Shown here one piece after another: positions 23,660-35,236 of a DNA stretch of 64,000 nt. Position numbers and translations under genes: made by a program. The DNA comes from Holothuria scabra (lineage: Eukaryota > Echinodermata > Holothuroidea > Aspidochirotida > Holothuriidae). Position 1 is the stretch's first letter. The number at the start of each line of letters is the position of its first letter. The notes beneath the pieces were generated by a model. It saw only the letters and a list, made by a program, of their open reading frames with translations, searched no databases and had not been told where the DNA came from. The stretch covers positions 53,323,000-53,386,999 of the forward strand of contig CM074185.1 in assembly GCA_037179385.1 (NCBI GenBank), given 5' to 3'.

Positions 23660-24920
23660 GTATGGTTTGTTGACATTGTGTAAATTCCCCTCTTTCTCAA
23701 AATCCTTGATCTGCGACTGAGCCCAAAATCTGCAGATCCAGGTTTTCTTAGGCCACTGATGAAGGCCTACTGTAGTTAACTTTCTATACTATAGCATTGT
23801 TCCACACATGGGGGGAAATTTATGATGTACTTACTTGAAAGCCTAGGCCTATATATGGGGCCTTACCTTACATTAGGAAGGCAGTTGCCTTACAACTCTT
23901 TTTTACCACATACCTGGCAAACCACTACTGGCATTTGGATGGGGACCCTCATCACCCTTATTGAATGCTTTCAATAAGCATTCATTATGCCTTCTGAATG
24001 TATCATTTAGCATCCGAAGGACTGTCAGTGAGTTGGAATGCTTATTTTCTTCCTCAAATGAAGTCTTCCTTGCATTCAAAATAAGCCTTCATAATTTCCT
24101 TTGAAGTCTACCAAACCTTCAGTTACTGTTTGAATGCATTCATTAGTTTTTTAATGTGTTGGAATGCATTCACACATGAATGATATATGAATGCTTATCA
24201 AAGCCTTCATTTCCTTTTTTTGCAATTCATATAACTAGTATCAATGCAGCTGGCTGTCACTCAAGCATAAGCAAAGTTACAGAAATCAATTACTGGATAA
24301 TGGCGCCTTGATCCTGCTCACCTGATTGCACCAGATAATCTTCATTTATATTACACAGTAAATCCAATATGCTCAGGCTTAGTACAGAACTGTTGTTCTC
24401 ATCAAGTCTCTTTGGCAAATTACTGATCCAGCAAAGCTGAGCACTTACTCATTGTCAAGTGGACTGTAGGCTAATGAAACACCTAGGATTATCTAAGTGA
24501 TAGCATATTGTAGGTCTATGCTTGATGAGAAAGTTTTGAGAAGACAATATTGGGGAAAGTGCAAACTCCGCGCCAGGCCCTCTGAGAGATCATAAGTGTA
24601 AACTATTTGGGGCATGTATATGAGCAAACTGAGGACATAGGCTAGTCACATTTTTCAAGAGTAGTGCGTCTTATTCTGGGGTTAAGATTTTGATGAAGTG
24701 GTAAATGTAGTGCTGATCACTTCTGCTGTAACCTGTGCTAGCTCGTCAAAAGCTTTACAAGGCATATGGCTACTAATAAAATTGTCCTAACGTTAGGCCT
24801 ATGCATACTCTGTACTGTACATAAGCTAAACACGCGTGTGGGATGGGTATGTGGATCACTAACGAGACGGGAATCCTGTTTACTTTTTACTATCAGTAAC
24901 TGAACAAACACATTTCACTT
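23660..24920. other. Non-coding; GAATGC-rich patch
   Basis: Between about 23965 and 24205 GAATGC or GCATTC occurs about ten times in loose array. No gene seen. CpG dinucleotides become more frequent after 24560. Confidence 0.4.
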
Positions 24921-24934
24921 ACCTTTGAGCATGA

Positions 24935-25200
24935 TCTGTGAGATGATGTTTCGCAAAATCGCCGTTATAAACAAGAGACTTGTTATTCCCCAACCAATCA
25001 ACCTGCTTTTTCTGCGGCGATCTAGGCTAACGTTAGGTAGGGCCTATTCCGCGTGAGAATGAGAAAGGGAACTCCGTCTTTCGTTTGCTACTGTATTTTT
25101 CTCGTTTGATTTCTCCTTCTCGTAACAACGTGTGCAAACGCTGTCCTTCGATTTTTCTTTCTGAAGTTCTGAACAGGAAGACATTTTGCTGTCGTAAGAC
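24935..25200 (-). other. Possible first exon or promoter-proximal region of a minus-strand transcript
   Basis: On the minus strand a very good donor (CTCAAAG|GTAAGTGAAATG) ends a CpG-bearing segment near 24926-24935. An ATG at about 25182 opens a 46-codon frame starting MSSCSELQKEK, with a Cys-x2-Cys and many charged residues. It stops at a TAG before the donor, so it would be an upstream or separate frame. A second 64-codon frame overlaps it. CpG density and the donor suggest a transcription start region, but no coding link to later exons was found. Confidence 0.25.
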
Positions 25201-25439
25201 TAAGACTAGCCCCTTCGCTTCGACCAATCTCTCAAGTTCAATGCAGGTTTCCTAGGCCAGTTCGTCTTTTAGAAATTCCCAAGATCACGTCTCGAATAAC
25301 AACGTATAGCCTCTCAACGTTGAACTACAGTAATGATAGCCTATAAGAGCATCGCAGTCAAACTGATGATTAAAACACAAAACAATTAAGCCGGAAATTT
25401 AATACAAATTAGCCACCTTGGCATTCTTATTAGAACTTA

Positions 25440-25848
25440 TTCACATATTTCATAACTAATTAATAAGTGACTTAAAAAAGTAGAAAAAAGAAACAATCAC
25501 ACAATATTTCTTTTTTCAAAGTGGGAAGGAAAATAATGATCGAGACGGTTCAAAATTCCCAAGATATTGGGAAAATTCCCAAGGGTCTCTCTGTTGTCAC
25601 TGAGCAAGGTACTCACTTGTATCAGGAAAACAATCCCTGCTACATACAAATTAACACAGATACTACGCCTGTTAACGCTCACACAAACAAGCCTATGTAG
25701 CAGTACGCTATCCCACGCAATCGTATGAACTGTTATCATACGGTGTCTATGGGCTACATCCGGGATTTTGGGTGGGATAACAATTTTTTTTGAAGGCTGT
25801 CCAAATGTCGCCCCCGTTTCGCGCCACGATACTGTGTCTTTAAATTGA
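25440..25848 (-). repeat. Dispersed element sharing an end with 10.9-11.5 kb
   Basis: Its minus-strand start (AAAGACACAGTATCGTGGC, then GCGAAACGGGGGCGACA) closely matches the start of the 10926-11530 segment. TTGGGAATTTTCCCAA-type blocks near the far end are also shared. It contains a 138-codon minus-strand frame with no recognisable domain. Confidence 0.6.
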
Positions 25849-25849
25849 T

Positions 25850-26750
25850 GCAATTTTAAGGTGTGTCCATTGTTACAATATTCCAAGCTGTCCTCAAGTG
25901 TCAGTACAGTCAATGTAAAGTGTTATTTGCAGTACCTGTTAAGTAGCTTCCAACAAATACTACATGCATATGATATCAATTTTCCCCCTGTAGAGCTGTA
26001 TTTTTTAATTTAGTTTTGTATTACCTCTGTTTAGCAGACTGAAACAAAAAGATAAAACAAAGTAACATAAAAATCAAATTTGTATTAACAGACTTGATGT
26101 TGCGTGCAAAGAGGATGGTTTGAAGATCACATATACTTTGTGCTACAGGTGTATGCATCCATGGCAGCAGCAATAGATTTTTGCATTGTTAAGAGTTGAT
26201 GTGTAAAGAATGAGGGTGTGGAAAATTGTTGGCAATAAAAATAATTCCTTAATGCCCTAAGAATGACAAAAATGTATGTGTTTAGAGGATGGCAAATTAG
26301 TTTCATTTATCCAACTTGCATTTTCATGGCTTACTCTGTGGCAAAGGTATGTACAGGATATACTGTATATGTATTAAATGTTGATGTTAAGGCCTACTCC
26401 TAGAATTCTAAGTAGTTTACTGTTCAATATTTGGTTCTTGTTGTTTCCTATTGAAATTACAACCTTGACTTTGAAAATGTTGCCTGAATAGGTACAATAT
26501 TCTGACTGGCATGTTTTACGTAGAATAATTAAATTGTCAAGTCACCTTAGAGTGTTTTTGTTCTCAGGTCATATGTTAGGGTAAAACAGTAGCTCTCAGA
26601 AACCAAACAAAAGCAATTTGGGCACTGTACTTTATACAAGAGAGTCATCCAGAACAATTATTTTGCTGTCAACTTTTTTTAATTTTCAAGAAGGGTAACT
26701 TAAGGAAATGAATATTTTGCATGCAAATACTCCTCATAGAGTACTGTAGA
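25850..26750. other. No gene seen
   Basis: AT-rich sequence without recognised repeats or open frames of interest. Confidence 0.4.
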
Positions 26751-26764
26751 AAGGCTCTTTTGAT

Positions 26765-26960
26765 TTCTGTAGAGGTCAAAGGTCATTTGAAGTTATCAGA
26801 TGTCAAATTTTTGAAATCTTGTAAACAATATCTTAATGGGGGTATTTTGGGGATATCATACTCAGCATATTCATTGCCCGCAATTATTAGAAGATCTGTG
26901 TCACTTCAGGTAGAGGTCAAAGGTCATTTGGGGTCGCCAAAAGTCTAAAGATCAAAAGAG
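26765..26960 (+). repeat. AGGTCA-type module pair with two intact DR1 cores
   Basis: AGGTCAAAGGTCA occurs intact at 26773-26785 and 26914-26926, 141 bp apart, and the second is followed by TTTGGGGTCGCC. This core is the consensus DR1 site of nuclear receptors such as HNF4, RXR and COUP-TF. Whether it is bound here is unknown. Confidence 0.9.
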
Positions 26961-27749
26961 AGTAAGTGTGAGGGATCTCATATTTATAAATAGATGATTG
27001 CTCTACATACAGTAGTTTTGCGAGAGATGAAACTTACCATATTAGGAAATCAGAAAAAACCATCTGGACAAAGCTATGAACTATGAAGGGCTGGAGGTGC
27101 CTTAATTAGTACTGTTGTCACTCATAACATTCTGATTTGTAATTTATTCACCAACTAGAGCCCTTAGTCATAGTGTTTGTTTCAACTGCCAGTTCTGCTG
27201 GGCTTTCAGTAAATAGTCCATTCATGTAACAGCATATAGTTGCTGTAACTACTTTACCATTGCTTTGAGGATCTCATTTGTCGACAAATAAATTTACTTC
27301 AAAAATTAACACCAGTTTGCAGCTTCAGAATTATTATAGCTTTTGCCCATACCCAAAAGTTATTTCAACTCACAATGTACAGCCTTAACATTTTTGTGTT
27401 AGTACATCGCCTTAAAAATGTAATCTTTTACTGCATTTCAGCATTGTGTAAGAGTTCCATTAAAGTATTGTACGTGCAGGAAGTGCCATTTTACAATACT
27501 CTTCAAATGGCGTTATAATCACAACACATTTACAAAAGAATCCCTTGGCAAGGAATCACAAAACCGTATTCCATTTGGTTGGCATGTTTGTTGTGCCCAT
27601 TTGCTTTCCATGTCCGTAAAGTTACATGCATATGTTTGCCACCTGGCAAAGAAAGGTGGAGTTTAAAAGCTTTTTGTGAAATTAAAATCACTTTTTGCAC
27701 TGTTTGTTTTAATTCATCACCCGCATACAATTCCTATCCTCTCAACGGA

Positions 27750-27875
27750 CCTACTTACTTTTACTGCATCCCCCTCCCAAGCAGCTGTCTGCCTACTTAC
27801 TTCTACTGCAGCCCCCTCCCAAGCAGCTGTCTGCCTACTTACTTTTACTGCAGCCCCCTCCCAAGCAGCTGTCTG
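27750..27875 (+). repeat. Minisatellite, three 42-bp units
   Basis: Units start at 27750, 27792 and 27834 (CCTACTTACTT... AAGCAGCTGTCTG) and differ at only a few positions. Because 42 is a multiple of three, every frame stays open and peptide repeats appear on both strands; I do not regard these as genes. The surrounding sequence resembles the interior of the TTAAAGGC MITE family, so the array may have grown inside an old copy. Confidence 0.9.
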
Positions 27876-28184
27876 AAACTCAACCATATTTATACACAAT
27901 CCTGGTTCACTGCTTCAGGTCATACTAACCATTCAGGGAATAAATAAGTCTTCAGCACATCCCTGGCAACTGTGCCAGTTCTGGACTTGCCTGTCAAAAA
28001 ATCATTAAAATGCATAGGCCTATATAAGTGAGAAATCTGCAACACAGTTTTGCAGAAATACTCTAGCAATTTGTCCATTTTGTGTCACAAAATGCAATGA
28101 TATATAGGATAAATTAGTCTGATCTCTGTCATGATGAGCTTACAGTACAGGGCCCTAATTTGTAATCAGAACACTTTAATACTG

Positions 28185-28447
28185 TGGTCTCACCTACCTT
28201 TTGCTCGAGGCAACACTGTGTTACCTCGCGCTCTAGTAGCTTGGGCACTCAGGTTAACTCGGGGTCACTGTTTAAATTTCAATCCACCTCAGATCACGGG
28301 GTTAAGCCATTTTAAACAACGTGTTTGTTTTAATCAACGAAACACGGGGTACATGAGAACACAGACTGGAAAATGCGGGTTTCACCTGCGGTTTAGCCTG
28401 ATTGTAAACACGAGGTAACGCTGAGTGTCCCGAGGTACGTGAGACCA
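28185..28447 (+). mobile_element. Inverted-repeat element, shorter copy of the 41.5-kb element
   Basis: TGGTCTCACCTACC at the left mirrors GGTACGTGAGACCA at the right. The interior (GTTTAAATTTCAATCCACCT, GTTTGTTTTAAT) matches the reverse complement of 41530-41901, but about 110 bases in the middle are missing. It is CpG-rich relative to its surroundings. Confidence 0.8.
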
Positions 28448-28449
28448 AG

Positions 28450-29860
28450 CCTTAAATGCACGCTATGGAACATGGGCTACAATGAATTTTTTCTTTTGAG
28501 TGTGATGTCAATCAAAAAATTGTGCCAGTTGAAATTTTATGTATGTACTACACAAATACAAGGGAACATAGTACAGTATACTGTATATTGAGCTTCTTTT
28601 GTGTGTCCTTTAATGTGCCCCACAGTTCCATGGGGCAATGAATTACCACACTCACTGATTAGGTTACTCACCAGTCACAAATATCTGAAAATTTTGATTG
28701 CCCAATGATTTGCATTGTCCTTGAAACAAACCGTAAATGTTTGTACCTGTTCTTTCCTTTTGAACTGAAAATGAAGAACAACAGTGCAGTATGTTAATAC
28801 AACCATGGATAAAATTTACTGTACATTTGTGCAGATAATATGTATGGCATTCACAAGGGGAGTACTGGGTCGTTGTTCACCCTTTGTGCAGTAGCTTCAG
28901 TGGCGTAGGCACATGGGGTTGTTTTGGGAGTTAAAAACCCCTCCATTACCCCAATCTTGAAATGCAAAAAGCACCTAAAATAGCAGTTTTTTCTGTCTCC
29001 CCTTAGACTTTTTCCTCATGTTGTGATCCAAAACCCCACATGACAAAATCCTGGCTACATACACTACTAATTGGTTGATGTATATCAACCAGTTAGTAGT
29101 AGTGTTTGAATTACTGTAGCAGTGCTCTGTTGTATAATGTGATCATCACAAGCTCTTGGCCTAGTTTGCCATAGCTGCTCAAACAACTTTTTGCATACTC
29201 AGCTGTTGTGCTCATTCACCAAAAGGAAAAATGCAGTATGTATACCTGAACTTATTCCAAATAACTGTTCTTATAAGGTTCTCATGGAAAAGATTTAAAT
29301 GTTACCCTACGCATTTTGGAAATGAATAATAAGAATTTGAGGGAAAAACTTTTGAGGGGAGAAATATCAAGGCCTTCCTAGAAACATATTAAAACTACAT
29401 ATCAAGCATTGAGTTATGTAACAGGTTAATAGGTATCTATCAAGTTTAAAGGAGTGTTGAAATGGACAGAAGCCAAGCAAAAGCTTCCAGGAGAAAGTCA
29501 TAGTACAGTACTGCATTTAAGCAGTTTTGGGGTACAGCACGAAGCAGCGGCGTATAAATGATTTTCAGCCGACTGCTACTGTGTGCAACTGCTGCTATGC
29601 ATGCTGTTGGTCTTGATAAACAGCGATCAAAACTTTTTTGAAACTTTTTTCCGTTCATGAGATACAAACACTCCTACGTGACACAAGGACAGCTTAACTT
29701 TCAAAGAAGGACGATATGTTGTTTACTTAATGCAAGTCAAGAGTCCTAGGTTGATGAGATGCGATTAATCGCATGTAACATTTTACTAAAGGATTACTTG
29801 GCTGGCGATTAATTGCTAATCGCTGACAGCCGTATACTGTGGATGAAGTTTTATGGCATA
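28450..29860. other. No gene seen
   Basis: AT-rich. GTGTGATGTCAATCAAAAA near 28500 resembles an end-proximal part of the TTAAAGGC MITE family. Otherwise nothing recognised. Confidence 0.4.
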
Positions 29861-29864
29861 GTTT

Positions 29865-30092
29865 CAACCAGTTGGTTTATTTTAAGTTGAGCTGGCCATG
29901 ACCTTTTTTCTAGTTATGGCTCTTTGGCTTGTTGCTTTGTTTTCCCTCCTGAATTGGTTTTGCTGAGCACCAAGGGCAGTGGCAATAGATTCCATCCCTT
30001 TAAGTCTTTTGTATGATGCAGCCAGGACTTGAACTCCATACCTCCAGAGTGCAAGTCACATAGTTAAACCACTTGACCCTGCAGTTTGGGGG
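29865..30092 (-). mobile_element. tRNA-derived SINE, near full length
   Basis: On the minus strand: A-box-like AAGTGGTTTAACTATGTGAC, B-box-like GGAGTTCAAGTCC, a variable middle, then tail blocks AGCCATAACTAG, GGTCATGGCCAGCTCAACTT and AACCAACTGGTTG. It is more diverged than the 58.2-kb copy. Confidence 0.8.
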
Positions 30093-30099
30093 AGAGATA

Positions 30100-31045
30100 T
30101 TCCCTTTAGCAGTTACAGTATTTCATTAACTTTGCAAGAAACATATTTCATTTCAGTTTGGCAATAAATTATATTATATGCTTAAAGCCTGGTTGATCTA
30201 TTCTGATCTAACCACTTGAAACCACTTGAAACCACTTGTCATTTGATACTAATACTGTATGTTTTATACTTGTACAGAAAAGGTTTATAGTAATACTGAA
30301 GGTATGCAGAACAAAGTTATATCTCAGAAATTACTGTACTTTTACTTGATGAAGGCTTTGTACTGCAAGTTTCAAACACCAGATGGTGGTATACAGGTAT
30401 ATGGTGAAAATTATGGGGTTGCTTGGTTTCTGCTGAATATTAATCACAAATCATCTTGCATTACGTTGGCTTACTGTATATTTGATGTCCATAACACTGG
30501 ATGGCTTCATTTGGTATGCATGGAGAGCCCATTTGATGTGGTGTATACTGTACAGTATAGAGCAGGAGATCGTGTATTATTTTGTTTTAATGTACAGCAT
30601 TCATAATTGCAGTGAATAGTGCATTGCATCTTTGCTAGACACTTAATAGCCGACTGCACAGAGCTTGAAAAATGTTCTGAGCTCTATAACCCTTAAAAAT
30701 CAGAAAATTATTAAAAATGTACCACTAAAAAATGATCATAAATAGTTCAAAGCAAAAGCTTGGAAAATAAAGTTAATGTTTGCATATATACTGAAGTGTT
30801 TTCCACTTGTAATTTAAACATTTAGAGTTTCTCTCCCTGAATCTCACTTTTTGATTTTATTACTTTTGCATTTGCTGCGCACACTGGACATCTTCTGCTA
30901 CATGGGCCATTTTCTGAGATGACACTGTTGGCAAGTAGTTGGATGTTGTGTCACTACTATACATACATGTGTGCAGTCATTACAGTATATGGATAAACTG
31001 ACCTTTGCCTGCACTGCCATGCACTAGTAGAGGGAAAGGCATTTT
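30100..31045. other. No gene seen; small AACCACTTG repeat
   Basis: AACCACTTGA is repeated three times at 30209-30240. The 115-codon frame at 30259-30606 has no recognisable domain and low-complexity codon content, and is not called. Confidence 0.4.
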
Positions 31046-31054
31046 GTGGAACTA

Positions 31055-31296
31055 CAATCTTGGACAAAACTGGATGGAACACCCCGCTCCCCCGTGCAAT
31101 GTTGGAGATAATAAAGTCAATTCGGGGTGCACGATTTTCTTTGGGACCCAACATTGTACTGGGGGACGGGGGTTTCGATAATCGCTATTTTCTGTAGGAC
31201 ACAACTTTTCAAAAGGGATATAGGTGGTGGAAATAATACTCGGCACCATAAACAACACAATGGCGTGAGGTGTTCCAGCAGTTTTGTCCAAGATTG
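31055..31296. mobile_element. MITE with CAATCTTGGACAAAAC ends, TA target duplication
   Basis: CAATCTTGGACAAAACTG at the left is exactly mirrored by CAGTTTTGTCCAAGATTG at the right, flanked by TA on both sides (31053-31054 and 31297-31298). The inverted similarity extends into GGAACACC/GGTGTTCC. A second copy lies at 50277-50497. TA duplication and size point to a Tc1/mariner-related MITE. All open frames across it are by-products. Confidence 0.9.
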
Positions 31297-31301
31297 TAGT
31301 T

Positions 31302-32325
31302 GTAATTTGATGACCAACCACATGCAACTTGCAAACAGACAGTACAGTATACCTGTAGTAAGTCAGAGGAAAGCTTGGATGCAGTGGCAGTTGAGTGCTT
31401 GCAGCAGTCTATTTTTTAGCCGTTTGAGATAGCCTGGCACAAAATTTCATGTGATGATAGGTAACTTTTAACAATGTTAAATAACAGGTAAAATAACAAA
31501 ACTTTGTTTAAAGAGGCTCATTGAGTTGATATCGATAACTTAATAGGAGTCGCAGAGGGTCACTACCACATAACAATGCTTGTAATTAGCATAACAAGTC
31601 AAGTTTCAAGTCCAAAAGTCAACAGAAAACGTTAATATTTAAAATTTTCTAGTGTCCTGACTTGTAACAGGTTTGTACATTATTTGAAAAGGTGTCTGGT
31701 CATGAATTTTTGAAAACCTGCTTGAACCGTTAAGTAGGCCTATTCACTCATAAAACAGTTATTTGTATGTTGGGTATGGGGATTGTCTAAGCGTGACCAT
31801 TTGTCATTGGTATGTGAAGAAAAATTAACAGGTGTGGAAAAATTTGTTGAATTTCATGAACCAACTCAATGAGCAGGTTTAATAAGGAGATCTTGATACC
31901 TATGTAACATGTTTTTTTTTTATTCATAAAAGATATGTGAGGGAGTGGATGAAATAAAAAACATTCACTGCTAGTATCAGTTTGATAAAGTCCCAAAGTC
32001 GGTTATTCCCAATTGTGTACATTTAACAGAGTATGCCTTGAGGGAAAATGAACTGCCAAAAAATTTTTTTCAGGAAGTCTTGTGGTCCTGCTGAGTTTTT
32101 CAGAAGTGTTTCAAAAATGCTGAAGTCACACTCTAAATCAAGAAAAAGTATACATTTTCAGGGATTTATACTTCACTGCATTGAAAATCAGAACCAGTTA
32201 ATTGACTTGATCTTCATTCTTGAAGTCATGGCAATTATTGTACCAAAACAGTTTTGTTTGTCCATAAGACAGTTTATCTTCTTCACAAGTTTTTTAGATG
32301 TTTGGTAGTCCTACAAAATTTCTAG
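31302..32325. other. No supportable gene on the + strand
   Basis: AT-rich. The 86-codon + frame at 32048-32308 has no recognised domain. It lies just downstream of the minus-strand candidate exon at 32331-32454 and could be its 3' UTR read backwards. Confidence 0.35.
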
Positions 32326-32330
32326 TCATC

Positions 32331-32454
32331 TTAGACTGTGTGTGCTTGTTTAAAATCCTTTTCCTCCTTAATCGTGAGTTGTTTCAATTTGATCCCAGCA
32401 GCACCAATCACTCCCATTGCAACCAAAAGAACTAATTTACAAGTGTATGGATTA
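32331..32454 (-). CDS. Possible last exon of a small membrane protein, minus strand
   Basis: On the minus strand a good acceptor (AAAACTGCTTTTTGCAG) is followed by a frame of 40 codons ending in TAA. It begins NPYTCKLVLLVAMGVIGAAG, a hydrophobic stretch long enough for one membrane helix, and continues with a lysine-rich tail (KLKQLTIKEEKDFKQ). A membrane segment plus basic tail after a clean acceptor looks like a genuine C-terminal exon. I recognise no family and found no upstream exon. It would lie just upstream of the DIPK1-like anchor exon on the opposite strand. Confidence 0.3.
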
Positions 32455-32984
32455 CTGCAAAAAGCAGTTTTAATTTTTGTTACAGTATTCTATACAGTGT
32501 GTTGCACTGACTGAAGTGGTCTCTGATTTTAATCACATTGTTACAATTAAAGCCCAAATGTCCTCATTCCAAAAAGTTTCAATTCTTCTGACCAACATAG
32601 GCCTCTCCCTCAAGTTGGCAAACTCATCCTCATCCAGATACATTCTCAGATTATTGCTTCAGTGTGTAATATGAGCTACAGTACTCTGTATTTTTTAATT
32701 TGCTGTCAATCAAAGAGCTGCATGTGCCAATTGAAAATTTTTGAACACTGCTACAATAATTGTAGTACTTTTGGTTGAGAATTGGCTGCCGTTATTAATG
32801 AAAACTGGCATGTACAGTAATAGCAAAGGACTAGCATGTAGTTTGTGCTGTACAGCACTTGTAGAGTAAGTACTGTGTCTGCAGGTCATTATCCAGTAGC
32901 TGACTGCAGGTATCTCAAGATGGAAATGCCTGACAGTTTTCAAACTTGGTTCATACATGTGCTGTATTGAGAGGGAGAATACTA

Positions 32985-33575
32985 TTGCTTTTGGTGGAGG
33001 TCAAAGGTCATTTGGGGTCACCAGGTGTCAAAGTTTGAAAACCTTGTTAACAAGATGTCTCAAGATAGGAAACTTGGGATAGATTTCATAACTTTGTATG
33101 TAGATGCGTTATGGTTAGAAGATGGTCTCTATTGTTTTTGGTGGAGGTCAAAGGTCATCTGACGTCACCAGCCATCAAAGTCTCAAAATTTCTTTAACAC
33201 AAAATCTCAAGATAGGAAACTTGGATAGATTTCATATTTGGTATGTGGAAGCGTTATGGTTAGAAGAGGGTCCCTAGTGCTTTTTGTGGAGGTCAAAGGT
33301 CATCTTGAGGTCACCACTGGTCAGAGTCTGAAAACCATTTTAAATGCAACATTTCAAGATGTATGTCTGTCTGTTTTTCTGTCTATCTATGGCTTTTATG
33401 GAGGTCAAAGCTCATCTGGGGTCACTGGAGATCCAAAAGTTAATGAAAACCTTGTAAGGTGTCAACACATCTCAAAGTGAGAAACTTAAATAGATTTCAA
33501 AGGTGGTATGTGGATGCTCATTATGGTGAGGAGATGGTCCCTATGTTTGATGGTGGAGGTCAAAGTCATCTGGGG
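32985..33575 (+). repeat. Array of AGGTCA-type modules with three intact DR1 cores
   Basis: About five modules at roughly 145-bp spacing. Intact AGGTCAAAGGTCA at 32998-33010, 33145-33157 and 33290-33302, then decayed cores near 33402 (one base changed) and 33556 (one base lost). Linkers share 'caagataggaaacttgg' and 'atttcata'. Confidence 0.9.
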
Positions 33576-34009
33576 TAACAAAGTTATTTTGGAACATGCT
33601 AGTGTAATATTTGAGTGAGAAGATGTGGTACATGATGACATTAATTGAAAGGAACATTTATGTATCATCAAAACCTCAATGCATTTTTGCATTCTGGTTT
33701 TACTAAAAACTGCACTAGCCACCATGATGGATATATGTAAATATTTTGTCATGGGCCACATATTATGTAAAAGTTTTACTTAATAGAACAGGATTTTTCA
33801 TTAAATTTAAAAGAGAAATATTCATATACTGTACTGTAACTGTTGATTATGGTCAACTCAGTACATGTACATGTAGGTGTAATGCAGACCTTGAATTCTA
33901 AGGTGTGCCAGTCCAAATACACTCAGACCTGACCATCATTCACCTGGAATCACCATGAGAATTGCAATTTTTGGCAAAACAAAATGTATGTAGGACTCAG
34001 ATATTGAAG

Positions 34010-34325
34010 TTAAAGGCATATTTTCATCATCCCAAACAGTTCCAATTCTCCCAACCTACTTACTTCTAGCCCCTCCCATATTTATCTAAAACTCATCTTT
34101 ATCTCTTTATCCAGACACAATCCTTGTTTATTGCTTCATGGCTTGTCCCAGTGGCCATACAAATCCATAATGTGTAATCAAGACACTCTCAGTGTCCATG
34201 CTGTGTAATTTAGCTATGATGCATTGTTTGAATGTGATGCCAATCAAAGAGCTGTACCAATTGAGAGTTTTTATATATGTATACTGAAACTGTAGTTTAG
34301 GATGACGATTGACTGCAGCCTTTAA
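34010..34325 (-). mobile_element. TTAAAGGC-type MITE, 316 bp
   Basis: TTAAAGGCATATTTTCATCA at the left mirrors GGATGACGATTGACTGCAGCCTTTAA at the right as imperfect inverted repeats. It is the reverse-orientation partner of 55501-55803 (shared GCCAATCAAAGAGCTGTACC and CCAGACACAATCCTTGTTTA). Both ends show TTAA, so the target duplication could be TA or TTAA. Confidence 0.9.
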
Positions 34326-34329
34326 AAAA

Positions 34330-35085
34330 CAGCAACTGTACACCTGCCACAATACAGTAGTTTATGTCAGGAGTAATAACAATATACTGTGTAGTATTGC
34401 CGGGCATACAGTGTCATGTTGTGCATGCAGTACAGTGTTAGATTAGAATAAGGCTTTGTTTTAAAACATTTTCATAGTCAATGCTTTATAGGACTGCCAA
34501 TTGGCAGACCTTATTTCGGTTGAATACAGTAGTAACCACTTATTGCTGCAGTTTCATGCATTAAAAATGGTATTCCGAGTATTATGTTAAGAATTAAAGG
34601 TTTCTGGTAGGAGTTTGGTAGGTATACTATTTTACTCACTTTTAATAGATTTATGTGAGCTCCTGTTTTTCATCTACAGTAGATGTGCAAAAAATGCACT
34701 CATTCGACTTACATGTACATTGATTTGAGTGGAGTGATGGTGTGCAATTGAACTTGCAAGATGCAGACGTACCTCAAAATTCAAGGCCTGGCAGTTCATA
34801 GCAAGATATGCTACAGTAACAGTCCAACTCCCATCTTCATAGGACATTTTGGAGTGGCATTTCCTGAGTGATCACTTCATGTCATCAAATGTTATGTGCC
34901 CTCCCCTGTAACAATTTCTGCTTCTGCTTCCTTGGGTGTTATGCAGGAGAATCTTAATGATAAAATGTTGATCTACTACTGTAATTTGTGGGTCAAGTTT
35001 GGCTGACATTTTAGAGGTGAGTTTGGTCAGTGTGAGTTTCATCTGGTACCCCTGTTGATGTATAAAGTTTTGAGAGTTGTAATAT
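34330..35085. other. No gene seen
   Basis: AT-rich sequence upstream of the DIPK1-like anchor exon. No promoter motif stands out. Confidence 0.4.
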
Positions 35086-35116
35086 AATGTCATTTTTTGT
35101 TTTCTTTTCTATGCAG

Positions 35117-35236
35117 AAACATGGGAAACGGCCAATTGTTGTCATTCTTACCTCAATTGTTTTCATTTGGTGGATGTTTTTTTCTACAAATCGCATCGAT
35201 GATGTGTATCTGATGAAACAGTCCACATCAGAAACG
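35117..35236 (+). CDS. DIPK1/FAM69-like protein: membrane-anchor exon
   Basis: Forty codons, entered and left in phase 0. The acceptor is a pyrimidine tract ending TTCTATGCAG and the donor is ACG|GTATTT. It starts KHGKRP, then a single hydrophobic segment VVILTSIVFIWWMFF, then a short lumenal stem ending TSET. DIPK1/FAM69 proteins are type II membrane proteins of the secretory pathway with exactly this layout: short basic cytosolic tail, one anchor, lumenal cysteine-rich region, kinase-like domain. The stem joins the next exon with no gap relative to vertebrate members, but their Cys-x4-Cys pair here is missing. An ATG overlapping the acceptor at 35111 could instead be the start codon if this is the first exon (start MQKHGKRP). 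Assignment rests on position, phase and topology, so it is less certain than the later exons. Confidence 0.6.

Noticed and set aside
25497..25913. 138-codon minus-strand open frame
   Set aside because: It overlaps the boundary of the dispersed element and extends into non-repeat flank. No domain and no conservation with the 10.9-kb copy.
27676..27899. Open frames on both strands encoding a short peptide repeat (APSQAAVC-like)
   Set aside because: They arise from a 42-bp tandem repeat whose length is a multiple of three, so frames stay open by construction.
31052..31432. Four overlapping open frames on both strands
   Set aside because: They are located within a MITE with inverted ends; fold symmetry explains paired frames.
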